A stretch of DNA of 64,000 nucleotides, taken from contig JAQBPO010000031.1 in the NCBI GenBank assembly GCA_028287465.1, forward strand, positions 124,001 through 188,000, given 5' to 3'. The notes beneath the pieces were generated by a model. That model saw only the letters and a program-made list of their open reading frames with translations, searched no databases and had not been told where the DNA came from. Source of the stretch: Fibrobacterota bacterium. GTDB taxonomy: Bacteria > Fibrobacterota > Fibrobacteria > UBA11236. The first letter of the stretch is position 1. Every line of letters starts with the position of its first letter. A program made the position numbers and the translations under genes. Below are positions 25,911 to 33,750 of this stretch, in pieces.

Positions 25911-28877
25911 ATGTTCCATAAAGGCATCCTCCTAGGGCTGGCCGCGGCGCTTTCCGGCCTATGCCACGGGGCCGAACTCAATCCCTCCGGACTGATCGAC
26001 TTCGGAGGCGGGAGCGCCGGCGTTCCCGTGCTCGGTTTCCTCAAGCTTCCGGCCTCCGCGCGCGGCATCGGCATGGGCGCCGCCTCCCTGACCACGGACG
26101 AAGAAGCCTCGATGATCCAGGCCAATCCGGCCCTGTTGGCGCTGGCGGCCGACTACTACTACTCCGTTTCCCACGCCGAGATCCTGGGCGAGTTCCGCCA
26201 CGAGAACCTGGCGTTCACATGGCCAACGCCGTCCTACGGCAACTTCGGCGGGTCCGCGAATATCCTGGCGGCCACCAGCTTCGAGGACGCCCGCGATATC
26301 GACGAGATCCCGGCCAACCCCACGGCCTACGACATCGCCTTGGGGCTGTCCTACGCGAAGTCGCTCTGGGAGGATCGCGTGAGCGCGGGCGGGCGCCTCG
26401 ATCTCATACGAAGCAAGGTGGACGAAGCCGAGGCCACCGGTTACGCCTTGAACGCGGGCCTGATCTTCCTCCTGGTTTCGGACCTGCGCATCGCCCTGAC
26501 CTTGAACAATCTGTCCCACGGCATACGGTACGACGCCTCTTCGGATTCCCCCGTGGAGCCCCTTCCCCTGGGCGTCGGCGTGGAGGTCGGCAAGCCGCTG
26601 CTCGATTCCCGCTGGTCCGCCCATGTGGGCGCCGTCCAGGGCAACGAGGGCATCGCCCATTTCTACGCCGGCCTGGAATGGCGCCTGATCAAATACCTGA
26701 TGGTGAGGGCGGGATACGAGGGCTCCAGCCAGGATAGGGAACTGGGCGCCTGGAGCGGCCTGTCCACGGGACTCGGGATCAAGTACGACCGATTCACCTT
26801 CGACTACGGCTACAAATCCCTGGGCCCGCTCGGCGACTACCACGCCTTCACCCTCAACTATTCCCGCAAGTCCAAGTTCCGCGATCGCGACGAGATCCTG
26901 TTGGAGCGGGCCCTTGGGAAATACCACCAAGGCAGGTACAAATCCGCCCTGGGCCTGGCGCGCGCCGCGATCGCCGCCAACCCCTATAACTTCAAGGCCC
27001 AGGCCCTGGCGCAAAAGCTCCAGTTGGAGCTGGACCGGGAGGACGGCCTGGCCGTCACCATCGCCTATACCGCGAATACGGACGGAAGGCTGAGCTCGGA
27101 GTGGCGCGATGGCCGTCCCGTCGGCGGCCTGGCGCGCCGCAAGACCAAGCTCATCGAGCTGAAAGGGGCCTACGAGAACGTACTGGCCCTGGACGCGGGC
27201 AACCTCCTCAGTCCCGCATCCGGATCGGACAAGGACAAATACGTGTTCGGCGCCTATGCCCAGATGCCCTATGACGCGGTCAATATGGGACCGCGGGAAT
27301 CCGGGTTGGGGGAACGTTTGGATCCGCGCCTGCCCTTCCTCGCTTCCCAGGACCCGATCGGCGGAGGCCGATCCGGCATCCTCACGGAAAAGATCCTGAA
27401 ACTCAAGCACGGCGCGGAAGTGCTGGTGCTCGGGGCCATGTCGCCCAAATGGCCGGAAGGGGCCGCGGTGGGCCCCGTCGATCTGGAGGGCATCCAGGAA
27501 GCGGTCCGGCGGCGGGCGGGAGAGCCGAAGAACGGCCGGATCATGGTCCTCCTCCTGCACGGGAACCTCAAAGAGGCGCATGAAATCGCGGGGAAGATCC
27601 TCGACCTGGACGTGATCATCCTCTCCGGCGAATCCCAGGCCCTGGGCAGCCCCATGAAGTCCGGTAAGACGCTGATCTGCTCGCCGGGCAGGGGCGGAAC
27701 GCACTTGGGCGAACTCACCTTGCTCATCGACAAGGACGGCCACCGGACATCCTTCCGGCATTTCCTGGTGCCCCTGGACGGCTCCATCCCGGAAGATCCG
27801 CAGTTGAAGAAATTCCTGGAGCCCGTAACGGTGGATCCCAACGCGTTCAACATGGACGAATACGACGACGACTACCAGGCCCAGGTCATCGCCTATATCC
27901 GGTCCAAGGAGCCCTCGGCGGGAGGCGACCTTTTCCTCCGCGATCTCCGCACCGGAAACGACTACCTCGTGCCCGCGCCGGGGCTGCTGTGCTCGCGCCC
28001 CATCCTCGGCTATGGCAAGAACCGCGTCGCCTTCGCCGGCGAGGACGGATCGGGAGCCCGCGAGGTCTATGGCTTCGAACCCGGCATCAACCGCCTCGAT
28101 ACCCTGACCCGCCTGGGCGGCCGCGCGGGGGACATGCGCTGGATCCTGCGCAACAACGCGGTCCTCGCGGTCTATGAGGCGGGCGGAAAGAGCGATCTCT
28201 ACCGCATCGATCCCTGGAGCCGCGAGGTGCGCGACCTGACCAAGGGGCGCTTCGGGGCCGTCATGGGATTCGATGCGACCAAATCCGGCGAACGCCTGGC
28301 CGTGAACGCATGGGACGGCAAGGCGAGCACCTTGTGGATCACGAACCTGGAATTGGAGTCCCCGCTCGCGATCGCGTCGGACAGGCTCTTCCCGGGTTCG
28401 CCGCGGTTCAACCCGCAAGGGGATCGGCTCGCGTTCCTCGCGTTCACGGAAGGGGACAGCCTCGCCGCTCCTTCCCCGGCGAAGAAGGACCCGGCGAAGC
28501 GAGCCGCTGGAACGGCGCCCATCGGGGAATTGCGGATTTTCGATTTCACCACCAAGGCGTTCCTGACGGGCACCCGGCAGAGCCGCGTCCGCAGTTTCTC
28601 CTGGTCCGCGGACGGCAAGCGCATCTACTATTCCGCCGGGGTGAACCTGGGCGACATCAACGCCTTCCATCTGGATTCCCTGACCTTGAACAAGGTCACG
28701 GCGCCGCAGGCCACGCCGCGGAACGAGGAGAATCCCGTTCCCAAGGTCCTGGGCGGAGTCGACGGCATGCTGTTCGAAGCCACGGCGGCGGGCGCGCGCA
28801 AGATCCTGTGGATGGACCTGAGGACCCGCAAGGATACCGTCCTCATCGATTCCGCGGGTTGGAACTCCCTGAAATGA
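25911..28877 (+). CDS. PorV/PorQ-like barrel fused to degenerate 5'-nucleotidase-like domain and propeller
   Basis: A 988-residue exported protein. After the signal peptide (LAAALSGLCHGAE), residues ~25-330 match PorV/PorQ-type outer-membrane barrels: FLKLPASARGIGMGAASLTTD, QANPALLAL, and the closing strand FTFDYGYKSLGPLGDYH. A short TPR-like helical segment follows (~330-375). Residues ~380-650 follow the order of a 5'-nucleotidase/metallophosphatase domain (TIAYTANTDGRL, VLALDAGNLLS, VLLLHGNLKEAHEIAGKI), but the metal ligands are mostly replaced (Asn for Asp in GN, no NHE, no GHxH). The rest is a TolB-like propeller (SPRFNPQGDRLAF, FSWSADGKRIYY). PorV shuttles T9SS cargo in Bacteroidota. 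I have not seen this exact fusion described. A rho-independent terminator follows. Confidence 0.75.
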   Translation: MFHKGILLGLAAALSGLCHGAELNPSGLIDFGGGSAGVPVLGFLKLPASARGIGMGAASLTTDEEASMIQANPALLALAADYYYSVSHAEILGEFRHENLAFTWPTPSYGNFGGSANILAATSFEDARDIDEIPANPTAYDIALGLSYAKSLWEDRVSAGGRLDLIRSKVDEAEATGYALNAGLIFLLVSDLRIALTLNNLSHGIRYDASSDSPVEPLPLGVGVEVGKPLLDSRWSAHVGAVQGNEGIAHFYAGLEWRLIKYLMVRAGYEGSSQDRELGAWSGLSTGLGIKYDRFTFDYGYKSLGPLGDYHAFTLNYSRKSKFRDRDEILLERALGKYHQGRYKSALGLARAAIAANPYNFKAQALAQKLQLELDREDGLAVTIAYTANTDGRLSSEWRDGRPVGGLARRKTKLIELKGAYENVLALDAGNLLSPASGSDKDKYVFGAYAQMPYDAVNMGPRESGLGERLDPRLPFLASQDPIGGGRSGILTEKILKLKHGAEVLVLGAMSPKWPEGAAVGPVDLEGIQEAVRRRAGEPKNGRIMVLLLHGNLKEAHEIAGKILDLDVIILSGESQALGSPMKSGKTLICSPGRGGTHLGELTLLIDKDGHRTSFRHFLVPLDGSIPEDPQLKKFLEPVTVDPNAFNMDEYDDDYQAQVIAYIRSKEPSAGGDLFLRDLRTGNDYLVPAPGLLCSRPILGYGKNRVAFAGEDGSGAREVYGFEPGINRLDTLTRLGGRAGDMRWILRNNAVLAVYEAGGKSDLYRIDPWSREVRDLTKGRFGAVMGFDATKSGERLAVNAWDGKASTLWITNLELESPLAIASDRLFPGSPRFNPQGDRLAFLAFTEGDSLAAPSPAKKDPAKRAAGTAPIGELRIFDFTTKAFLTGTRQSRVRSFSWSADGKRIYYSAGVNLGDINAFHLDSLTLNKVTAPQATPRNEENPVPKVLGGVDGMLFEATAAGARKILWMDLRTRKDTVLIDSAGWNSLK

Positions 28878-28878
28878 G

Positions 28879-28912
28879 CCGGTAGGGGCCGGGCCCCGCT
28901 ACTCCGGTTTTT
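28879..28912 (+). terminator. Rho-independent terminator
   Basis: A GC-rich stem around CCGG-TAGGGGC / GCCCC-CTA-CCGG is followed by TTTTT at 28908-28912, starting 2 nt after the stop of the barrel-fusion gene. Confidence 0.7.
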
Positions 28913-28942
28913 CTTCTCTCATCACGGCAAGCGGTTGCCCGC

Positions 28943-29007
28943 CGGGATCGCGGAAGGAAGCGTGATCAACCGGATCACGCTTCCTTCCGCGCGAGGGAGC
29001 GATCCCG
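28943..29007. repeat. Long nested inverted repeat
   Basis: An 18-bp perfect inverted repeat (28950-28967 and 28973-28990, 5-nt loop) extends by one pair outward. It is framed by a second pair of 8-bp arms, CGGGATCG (28943-28950) and CGATCCCG (29000-29007). A smaller GGCAA/TTGCC hairpin lies just to the left. There is no T-tract. It sits between the terminator of the barrel-fusion gene and the start of the CBM21-like gene. It could form an RNA leader structure or a cruciform. Confidence 0.8.
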
Positions 29008-29065
29008 TTGTCCGCGGCGCGAGCGGGATATACCTTCGATTCCGTTCCAACCGTGAAAGGGTCTT

Positions 29066-30073
29066 ATGGTCACCTCCGCTCCCAAACGCTTCGCCTTCCT
29101 CCTCATCGCCGCCGCCATCCTCGTCGCGAAACCGCGCGCCGCCGGGGAGATCCGATTGGTCAGGGCCGTTTCCATGCTCATGCTGGACACCGCTCGGTTG
29201 GACTCCGCTTCCGCCCGGGATACCAATGTCGTCCAGTCGACCTATTTCCTCATGTCGATCAGGAACATCGCCTACGAGAAGCGCGTCTCCCTCTGGGCCA
29301 GGAACGATAGCGCCTGGGACAGCCTCCCCTGCTCCTGGGTCCGCCAGGCCGACGACGACAATGAATACTGGGAGCTGAAGAAGGAATTCACCCCGCGATA
29401 CGGCCAGAACGAACCGCCCCGGGACCTTGAGTTCAAGCTCATGTACGTGGAGGGCAAGACCACCTATTGGGACGACAACGGCGGGAAGAATTACCGCCTC
29501 GCGATGAACGGCGGCACCCTGCTGGGCAAGGCGAACCTGCTCTTCAAGAACGCCAAGTGGGCCTTGGATACCGGGCTCACCCCCGATACCACGGTCTTCT
29601 CCGGCCAAGTGGAGGTCCGCGGGTATCAGGCGGGATCGAGCCTGAAGATCTCCTATACCACCGACTACCTGAACACCCAGGATATCCGCGTACTGCCGGG
29701 CCCGCCGGTTCCCACCTGGAAGGGCGCGGCCCCGGCGGCCGATTCGGACCGGGTCTACCTCTACTCCTTCGCCATCGCCGGAATCAAGCGTCCCTACCGC
29801 ATGAACCCGTACCTGCATTTCCACTTCATCTATGGGGACGGAACGCGAGACTGGATCGACGACAACCGATCGCACCAGTACGCGCTCAATCTGGGCAGCA
29901 GGCTGGATCAACTGGTCTACGAGGAATTGCCCGTTCCCGCCATGCTACGCTATCCCCATGGCGCGGGCGCGGCGGCGGAATCCGGGCGCGACCTTCCCCG
30001 CGGCCGCATGGGGGCGATGCCGGTCTTCCATCTCGGATCCCGCACCATCGACGGAATCGGCCGAAGCAGGTAA
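29066..30073 (+). CDS. Secreted protein with two CBM21-like carbohydrate-binding modules
   Basis: A 335-residue protein with a signal peptide (FAFLLIAAAILVAKPRAAG). The first module contains VEGKTTYWDDNGGKNYRL (W135, N138, N142, Y143), close to the W-x-D-N-x3-N-Y signature of CBM21 starch/glycogen-binding domains. The second has RDWIDDNRSHQYALNL (W263), a diverged copy of the same motif. Both modules have the upstream aromatic strands expected for the fold (EYWELKKEF; YLHFHFIYGDG). It probably binds an alpha-glucan or related polymer outside the cytoplasm. I find no catalytic domain. Start ATG 29066 follows AAAGGGTCTT. A strong terminator follows the gene. Confidence 0.65.
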   Translation: MVTSAPKRFAFLLIAAAILVAKPRAAGEIRLVRAVSMLMLDTARLDSASARDTNVVQSTYFLMSIRNIAYEKRVSLWARNDSAWDSLPCSWVRQADDDNEYWELKKEFTPRYGQNEPPRDLEFKLMYVEGKTTYWDDNGGKNYRLAMNGGTLLGKANLLFKNAKWALDTGLTPDTTVFSGQVEVRGYQAGSSLKISYTTDYLNTQDIRVLPGPPVPTWKGAAPAADSDRVYLYSFAIAGIKRPYRMNPYLHFHFIYGDGTRDWIDDNRSHQYALNLGSRLDQLVYEELPVPAMLRYPHGAGAAAESGRDLPRGRMGAMPVFHLGSRTIDGIGRSR

Positions 30074-30117
30074 CCCCCACTCACCTGCTTCCCCGGAGGC
30101 GGCCGCCAGGCCGCCAG

Positions 30118-30148
30118 GCGGGCGCCTCCCGCGGCGCCCGCTTTTTTT
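30118..30148 (+). terminator. Strong rho-independent terminator
   Basis: A perfect 9-bp stem (30118-30126 with 30133-30141, 6-nt loop) is followed directly by seven T (30142-30148), 45 bp after the CBM21-like gene. Confidence 0.9.
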
Positions 30149-30170
30149 GCGCGATTATCCCTCCTGCCTT

Positions 30171-30326
30171 GAGCGTGGAGTTGCTTCGAAACCCCGGAGC
30201 GAGGTGCCTTAGGAAATCAATATGCATCGAGCGTGGAGTTGCTTCGAAACCCCGGAGCGGGATGCCTTAGGAAATCAATATGCATCGAGCGTGGAGTTGC
30301 TTCGCAACTCCGGAGCGAGATGCCTA
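30171..30326. repeat. 58-bp tandem repeat, 2.7 copies
   Basis: Units start at 30171, 30229 and 30287 (exact 58-bp period); the third is cut after ~40 bp. Each begins GAGCGTGGAGTTGCTTCG, carries a small inverted repeat and ends with an AT-rich spacer (AAATCAATATGCATC). In unit 3 the inverted repeat is perfect, with 8-bp arms around TTC; units 1 and 2 contain differences in the right arm. The third unit touches the 3' end of the leftward membrane-protein gene. It resembles an intergenic REP-like array. Confidence 0.9.
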
Positions 30327-30743
30327 TGTAACTGGCACGCCGCGTTCCTTCAGAGTCTGGAACAATTCGCGCCTCGTCGCCGATTTCTCCCCGATGGACA
30401 CGAGGTAGGACTCTCCCTTGGCCTTTATCTCCGCCTTGCCCCTGCGGCTGTCATAGGTTACGCCTTCGATTTCCGTCAGCAGCAGATCGACCAACCGCTT
30501 TTTGGGGACCAGGCCCACGATCAGGATGGCGCCGTTGTCCACGATGATCTTCTTGCGCGCGAGCAGGATGCCGAAACCGATCATCAAGGCGAAGACCGCC
30601 TTGTCCGCCCATCCGGCCATATCCGTTCCCAGCTTCTCGAAAAGCCCGGCCGACAAACCCAAAAGCCCATTGACCGCGCCGACGGCGATCAGGATCAATC
30701 CGATCCTCAATCCCGGGCGGAATTCCTTCCGTTCAAAGTCCAT
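30324..30743 (-). CDS. Small membrane protein with two TM segments, unknown
   Basis: A 139-residue protein. Two hydrophobic segments (IGLILIAVGAVNGLLGLSAGL, and AVFALMIGFGILLA) are joined by a short loop. A C-terminal cytoplasmic part of ~75 residues (KKIIVDNGAILIVGLVPKKR...) looks like a small beta-rich PH-like domain. No family is recognised with confidence. The start ATG at 30743 has GGAG at suitable spacing; an upstream TTG at 30767 would overlap the next gene. The 3' end runs into the third copy of the 58-bp repeat, so repeat insertion may have trimmed or replaced its terminal codons. It lies 20 bp downstream of a lipoprotein gene on the same strand. Confidence 0.55.
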   Translation of the reverse strand: MDFERKEFRPGLRIGLILIAVGAVNGLLGLSAGLFEKLGTDMAGWADKAVFALMIGFGILLARKKIIVDNGAILIVGLVPKKRLVDLLLTEIEGVTYDSRRGKAEIKAKGESYLVSIGEKSATRRELFQTLKERGVPVT

Positions 30744-30763
30744 TCGTCTCCAGTCCTTTATCG

Positions 30764-31435
30764 TCAATCAATCGAGATATAATAGTAGTCCGGAAAATCC
30801 GAACGGGTCCCGATTTTCCAACCGGTTCCCGTGCGGACCATGTAATAGATCGAACCCGCCGAATCGACGCTCATATAGATGAGAAGGCTGGCGCCGTCCT
30901 CACCCGGAATGGGTCTCCCGATCTCGATTTCCCGATAAGCTTTGACGTATTTCCGCGGAAGGTTCCTGATCCGGAATGAAGGCTTGCGCGTAAGCGAATC
31001 CGTGATGAAAACGCATCGATGCTCCAGCTTCAAGGCCGGCTCGAAACGGGTGGTCGTGTCCTGGTTCCGGCTGAACCGGGAAACCAGATCCTCCGGGACG
31101 CCCTTCCTCTTCAAATCGACCAGGATCGAATCGAGACGATCCAATCCGGCATCTCCGCCGGTCAATCGCCTGGGCAGGTAGAACCGGTCGAAGATTCCGA
31201 GGATGATTTCCGATTTCGGGTATCGGTCGGCGTGCCATGTGGGCCAGCTATGCTTCAGGTTGCCGTCCGTGAGCAGAACGGGAAGCACGGCGGACAAGAG
31301 CGAATCAATCGGCGTGAAGACCTTTGACTTCGGTGGTTCCGGCGCGGCGTTTTTTCCCCCTCCGGAACAGCCGAGGATCACGCCAAGGATCGAAAGGCAG
31401 GCCATCCGGGCGGGACTCGGGAAATCCTTCACCAT
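30764..31435 (-). CDS. Predicted lipoprotein, unknown function
   Basis: A 223-residue protein with a lipoprotein signal ending ILGVILGC|SGGG, followed by an Asn/Pro/Lys linker and a globular domain of ~170 residues. I see no known motif. The C-terminal part (ASLLIYMSVDSAGSIYYMVRTG) looks like beta-strands. The start ATG at 31435 overlaps the upstream lipoprotein gene by 7 bp, so the two are translationally coupled. Base composition is somewhat lower in GC than the housekeeping neighbours. Both lipoproteins probably reach the outer membrane and may work together, but there is no direct evidence of function. Confidence 0.65.
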   Translation of the reverse strand: MVKDFPSPARMACLSILGVILGCSGGGKNAAPEPPKSKVFTPIDSLLSAVLPVLLTDGNLKHSWPTWHADRYPKSEIILGIFDRFYLPRRLTGGDAGLDRLDSILVDLKRKGVPEDLVSRFSRNQDTTTRFEPALKLEHRCVFITDSLTRKPSFRIRNLPRKYVKAYREIEIGRPIPGEDGASLLIYMSVDSAGSIYYMVRTGTGWKIGTRSDFPDYYYISID

Positions 31436-32178
31436 AATTTGCGTTTCACCCGCTCCGGCGACTTCCGGCATTCATACTCGAACGCATAGGCCTTGTTCCG
31501 GAATGCTTCGGACTTGCCCTGCGCCCACGCCTCGCATTCCGCGCGCTCCCGGAATTTCATCGGGGACTCCGCCAAGGTATCCCCGTTCGCCTTGTAGAAT
31601 CCCGACCAAAGCGAGTCGGGAGCCGCGGGGACCACGACCGCCGCCTTGGCCGCCGAGTCGGACTTCGCCGCCGGTTCAGGCGTCTTTTCCGGCGGGTCGG
31701 GCAACAGCTTCAACCGGCGCCGCACCAGGCGGTAGCGCTCGATCAATTCCCGGTTCTGGGATTCGCTGATCATGCGCGGGAGGAGGCGCCAGGAATCCTT
31801 GACGGCCCCGTCGCGGCGCAGCTTCCCGCTGGCGTTGAACCTCGATCCGCCCGTGGAATAATCGTTATAGTCGAAAGTGGTGGTGTCCAGCTTTCCCTCT
31901 TTCAGCACCTTGAGGATTTCCTTGTCCTTGTCGTTGAGGGCAAGGAGGATTTCCAGGCTGGAGCGCTCCGTCTTGAGTTGGGCGGCCGTCATGGTGTCGA
32001 TTTCCATATGCCCGAAAACGGAGCCGTATTGGTTCACAAGGACGGGGGCCTTCTCCCCGGGTTCCTTGGGCCTTCCCGACGCGGCGCTTTCCGGCCGCTT
32101 TTCGCAAGGGGCCCCGCAGAACGAGGAGGAGCAGGCCGTGATCGCGACGGCGGAAAGGAGAAGCAAAACGCGTTTCAC
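31429..32178 (-). CDS. Predicted lipoprotein, unknown function
   Basis: A 249-residue protein with a clean signal and lipobox (KRVLLLLSAVAITAC|SSS). Residues 20-45 are a Cys/Pro/Lys-rich linker. The middle (DTMTAAQLKTERSSLEILLALNDKDKEI) is helical and may form a short coiled coil. A Pro/Ala/Lys-rich linker leads to a C-terminal domain with two Cys (AECEAWAQ and FEYECRKS), compatible with a disulfide. No family is recognised. It is the first gene of a leftward set of three small envelope genes (32178 to 30324). Confidence 0.65.
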   Translation of the reverse strand: MKRVLLLLSAVAITACSSSFCGAPCEKRPESAASGRPKEPGEKAPVLVNQYGSVFGHMEIDTMTAAQLKTERSSLEILLALNDKDKEILKVLKEGKLDTTTFDYNDYSTGGSRFNASGKLRRDGAVKDSWRLLPRMISESQNRELIERYRLVRRRLKLLPDPPEKTPEPAAKSDSAAKAAVVVPAAPDSLWSGFYKANGDTLAESPMKFRERAECEAWAQGKSEAFRNKAYAFEYECRKSPERVKRKLW

Positions 32179-32328
32179 GGTGCCCCTAAAGATAATGAAG
32201 ATGAAGGGATTGGGACGGAGGCCCGGGGTGCCGGGATCCGCCGGCCTCGCTGCCGCCGCGGCCCTCGGCTTGCCGGCTTGATGTCCTAACGGTGTCTAAG
32301 GCCCGGACGATCCACGACGGTCGAGGGC

Positions 32329-32652
32329 CTAACGCCCCACGACTTGGTTGAACCAGCGGACCAGTTCGAATTTCTGGGCGTCGTCCATGGGCTGGAAGCG
32401 GACGCCGATACCCTTGAGACCGGGTTCGTCGACGACCCAAATCACCTGGGCATAGACGCCGTTGAGTTGGGGATTGTAATAACTGTGGACCAGGACCACG
32501 TCCATTTCCCGGATCCCCTGACCGCCCTCCAGGAAGCAGCCCCCCAGGTTCACGTTCAGGATGCTGGTATCGTAATACTGGCCGTTTTGCACCGTCACCC
32601 TCGCGGTGACGGCTACCGGCCAACGGGCGGAGCCTCTACGTTCATCGGACAT
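32329..32652 (-). CDS. PilZ domain protein (cyclic di-GMP receptor)
   Basis: A 107-residue single-domain protein. The c-di-GMP-binding RxxxR is present at the N-terminus (RRGSAR, R6 and R10). The second motif, normally D/N-x-S-x-x-G, appears as NVNLGG (N33 to G38) with Asn in place of Ser. The remaining strands (MDVVLVHSY, VYAQVIWV, KGIGVRFQPMD) fit the PilZ barrel, and the C-terminal helix ends KFELVRWFNQVV. It is likely a cytoplasmic c-di-GMP adaptor. The substitution in motif 2 may weaken but need not abolish binding. No cyclase or phosphodiesterase gene is seen in the window. Confidence 0.85.
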   Translation of the reverse strand: MSDERRGSARWPVAVTARVTVQNGQYYDTSILNVNLGGCFLEGGQGIREMDVVLVHSYYNPQLNGVYAQVIWVVDEPGLKGIGVRFQPMDDAQKFELVRWFNQVVGR

Positions 32653-32950
32653 GATCGGTTACCTCGCTCCCTTATCATAGTACCGGGCAGGGCGGAAGAT
32701 CACTTGTTTTTTGGGTCAGGGGAGGGGCAAGTCCCGCTTGGCCTGGACCGGTTTCCGCCATGGATCCGGGCTCTCCATGCTATGACGGAAAAGGACTCGC
32801 GCCACGCAAGCCCCGTCATTGCGTATCGGGAACGCATTCATCCGCATTCTTGCTAGGAAATGGGGGACCCCGGTTTTCTCCTCGCCCGCCGTTGGGTGCC
32901 TTCGGGTCATGTTGCTACCTTATCGGCCTCCCAATAACGGAGGACTCCCA
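32653..32950. other. Intergenic region between divergent genes
   Basis: About 300 bp between the PilZ and SRPBCC genes. Short reading frames exist in several frames but none has a convincing ribosome site, domain or codon pattern. It should contain promoters for both flanking genes; I could not pick a convincing pair of hexamers. The rightward leader ends with GGAGG 8 nt before the ATG at 32951. Confidence 0.5.
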
Positions 32951-33601
32951 ATGAAAATCCTGAAAAACATCGTCTTGGCCCTGGTGGTCCTGATTGCCGT
33001 ACTGGCCCTGGTCGGCCTGCTGCTCCCGAAGGAATCGAAGATCCAGCGGTCCATGGTCATCAATGCCCCGGCCGAGGTCATATTCGACCAGGTGAACGAT
33101 TTGAAGAAGAACGAAGCCTGGTCCCCTTGGAAGGATCCGACCATGAAGCTGACCTACGGCCCCGTGACCGAAGGCAAGGGCGCGGTTTCCATGTGGACCT
33201 CCAAGAACATGGGCAACGGTTCCATGACCATCGAAGAGAGCGTTCCCGCCACCTCCATCAATATCGGCCTCGACTTCGGCAGCATGGGCAAGTCCCAGGC
33301 GCTTTGGAGCTTCCAGCCCGAGAACGGCGGAATCAAGGTGACCGAGGTGATGGCCAGCAATGCCGGCATGAACCCGGCCAAGCGTTGGATGAGCCTCTTC
33401 TCCGATAGGATGGTGGGTCCTTATTTCGAAAGGGGCCTGGCGTCCCTGAAGCAGGTTTCCGAATCCCGCGCCGCCGAGATCAAGGTAGAGCAGGCCGCCG
33501 CCGCCACCCAACAGGCCGCGGTCACCACGCAAGAAACCTCGGAAGCCGCCGTGCCCTCCGTGAATGCGGCTCCCGCCGTTCCCGCCGCCAAGACCAAGTA
33601 G
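32951..33601 (+). CDS. SRPBCC (START-like) protein with N-terminal membrane anchor
   Basis: A 216-residue protein. The N-terminus is a single hydrophobic segment (IVLALVVLIAVLALVGLLLP). A polyketide-cyclase/SRPBCC domain follows: IQRSMVINAPAEVIFDQV, NEAWSPWKDPTMK, and MASNAGMNPAKRWM, the usual order. Such domains bind hydrophobic ligands, but the ligand here is unknown. The C-terminal ~45 residues are Ala/Val/Thr/Gln-rich and probably disordered. Start: ATG 32951 with GGAGG at 8 nt; longer in-frame starts lack a ribosome site. It forms a single-gene unit, closed by hairpins and a rho-independent terminator. Confidence 0.8.
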   Translation: MKILKNIVLALVVLIAVLALVGLLLPKESKIQRSMVINAPAEVIFDQVNDLKKNEAWSPWKDPTMKLTYGPVTEGKGAVSMWTSKNMGNGSMTIEESVPATSINIGLDFGSMGKSQALWSFQPENGGIKVTEVMASNAGMNPAKRWMSLFSDRMVGPYFERGLASLKQVSESRAAEIKVEQAAAATQQAAVTTQETSEAAVPSVNAAPAVPAAKTK

Positions 33602-33618
33602 AATCCCTATCTGGATCC

Positions 33619-33639
33619 GGCCGGATTAAGAATCCGGCC
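33619..33639 (+). repeat. Perfect 9-bp hairpin after the SRPBCC gene
   Basis: GGCCGGATT and AATCCGGCC flank AAG, 18 nt after the stop. No T-tract follows; the true terminator lies at 33661. It may protect the transcript 3' end. Confidence 0.55.
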
Positions 33640-33660
33640 TGGAAAAGGTCCCTTAACGAA

Positions 33661-33695
33661 AAACCGGCCCCCGTAAGGAGGCCGGTTTCTTTTTT
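33661..33695 (+). terminator. Rho-independent terminator
   Basis: A 9-bp stem (33661-33669 with 33680-33688) is followed by C and six T (33690-33695). An A-run precedes the left arm, so it may also end leftward transcription from the zinc-finger gene. Confidence 0.85.
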
Positions 33696-33750
33696 CCCGC
33701 GTACCGAATCAGCCGGGGCGGGTTCCCCCATCCGGCTTAAATGGCTTTGA

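Noticed and set aside
25959-28670. 903-codon leftward open frame opposite the barrel-fusion gene
   Set aside because: No signal, domain or ribosome site; antisense shadow of a signal-peptide-bearing protein.
30171-30326. CRISPR array
   Set aside because: The 58-bp units are contiguous with no unique spacers and there are no cas genes; it is a tandem repeat.
30222-30782. Rightward frame over the 58-bp repeats encoding a repeated VELLRN-type peptide
   Set aside because: The peptide repeats only because the DNA repeats; there is no ribosome site and it runs antisense through a membrane-protein gene.
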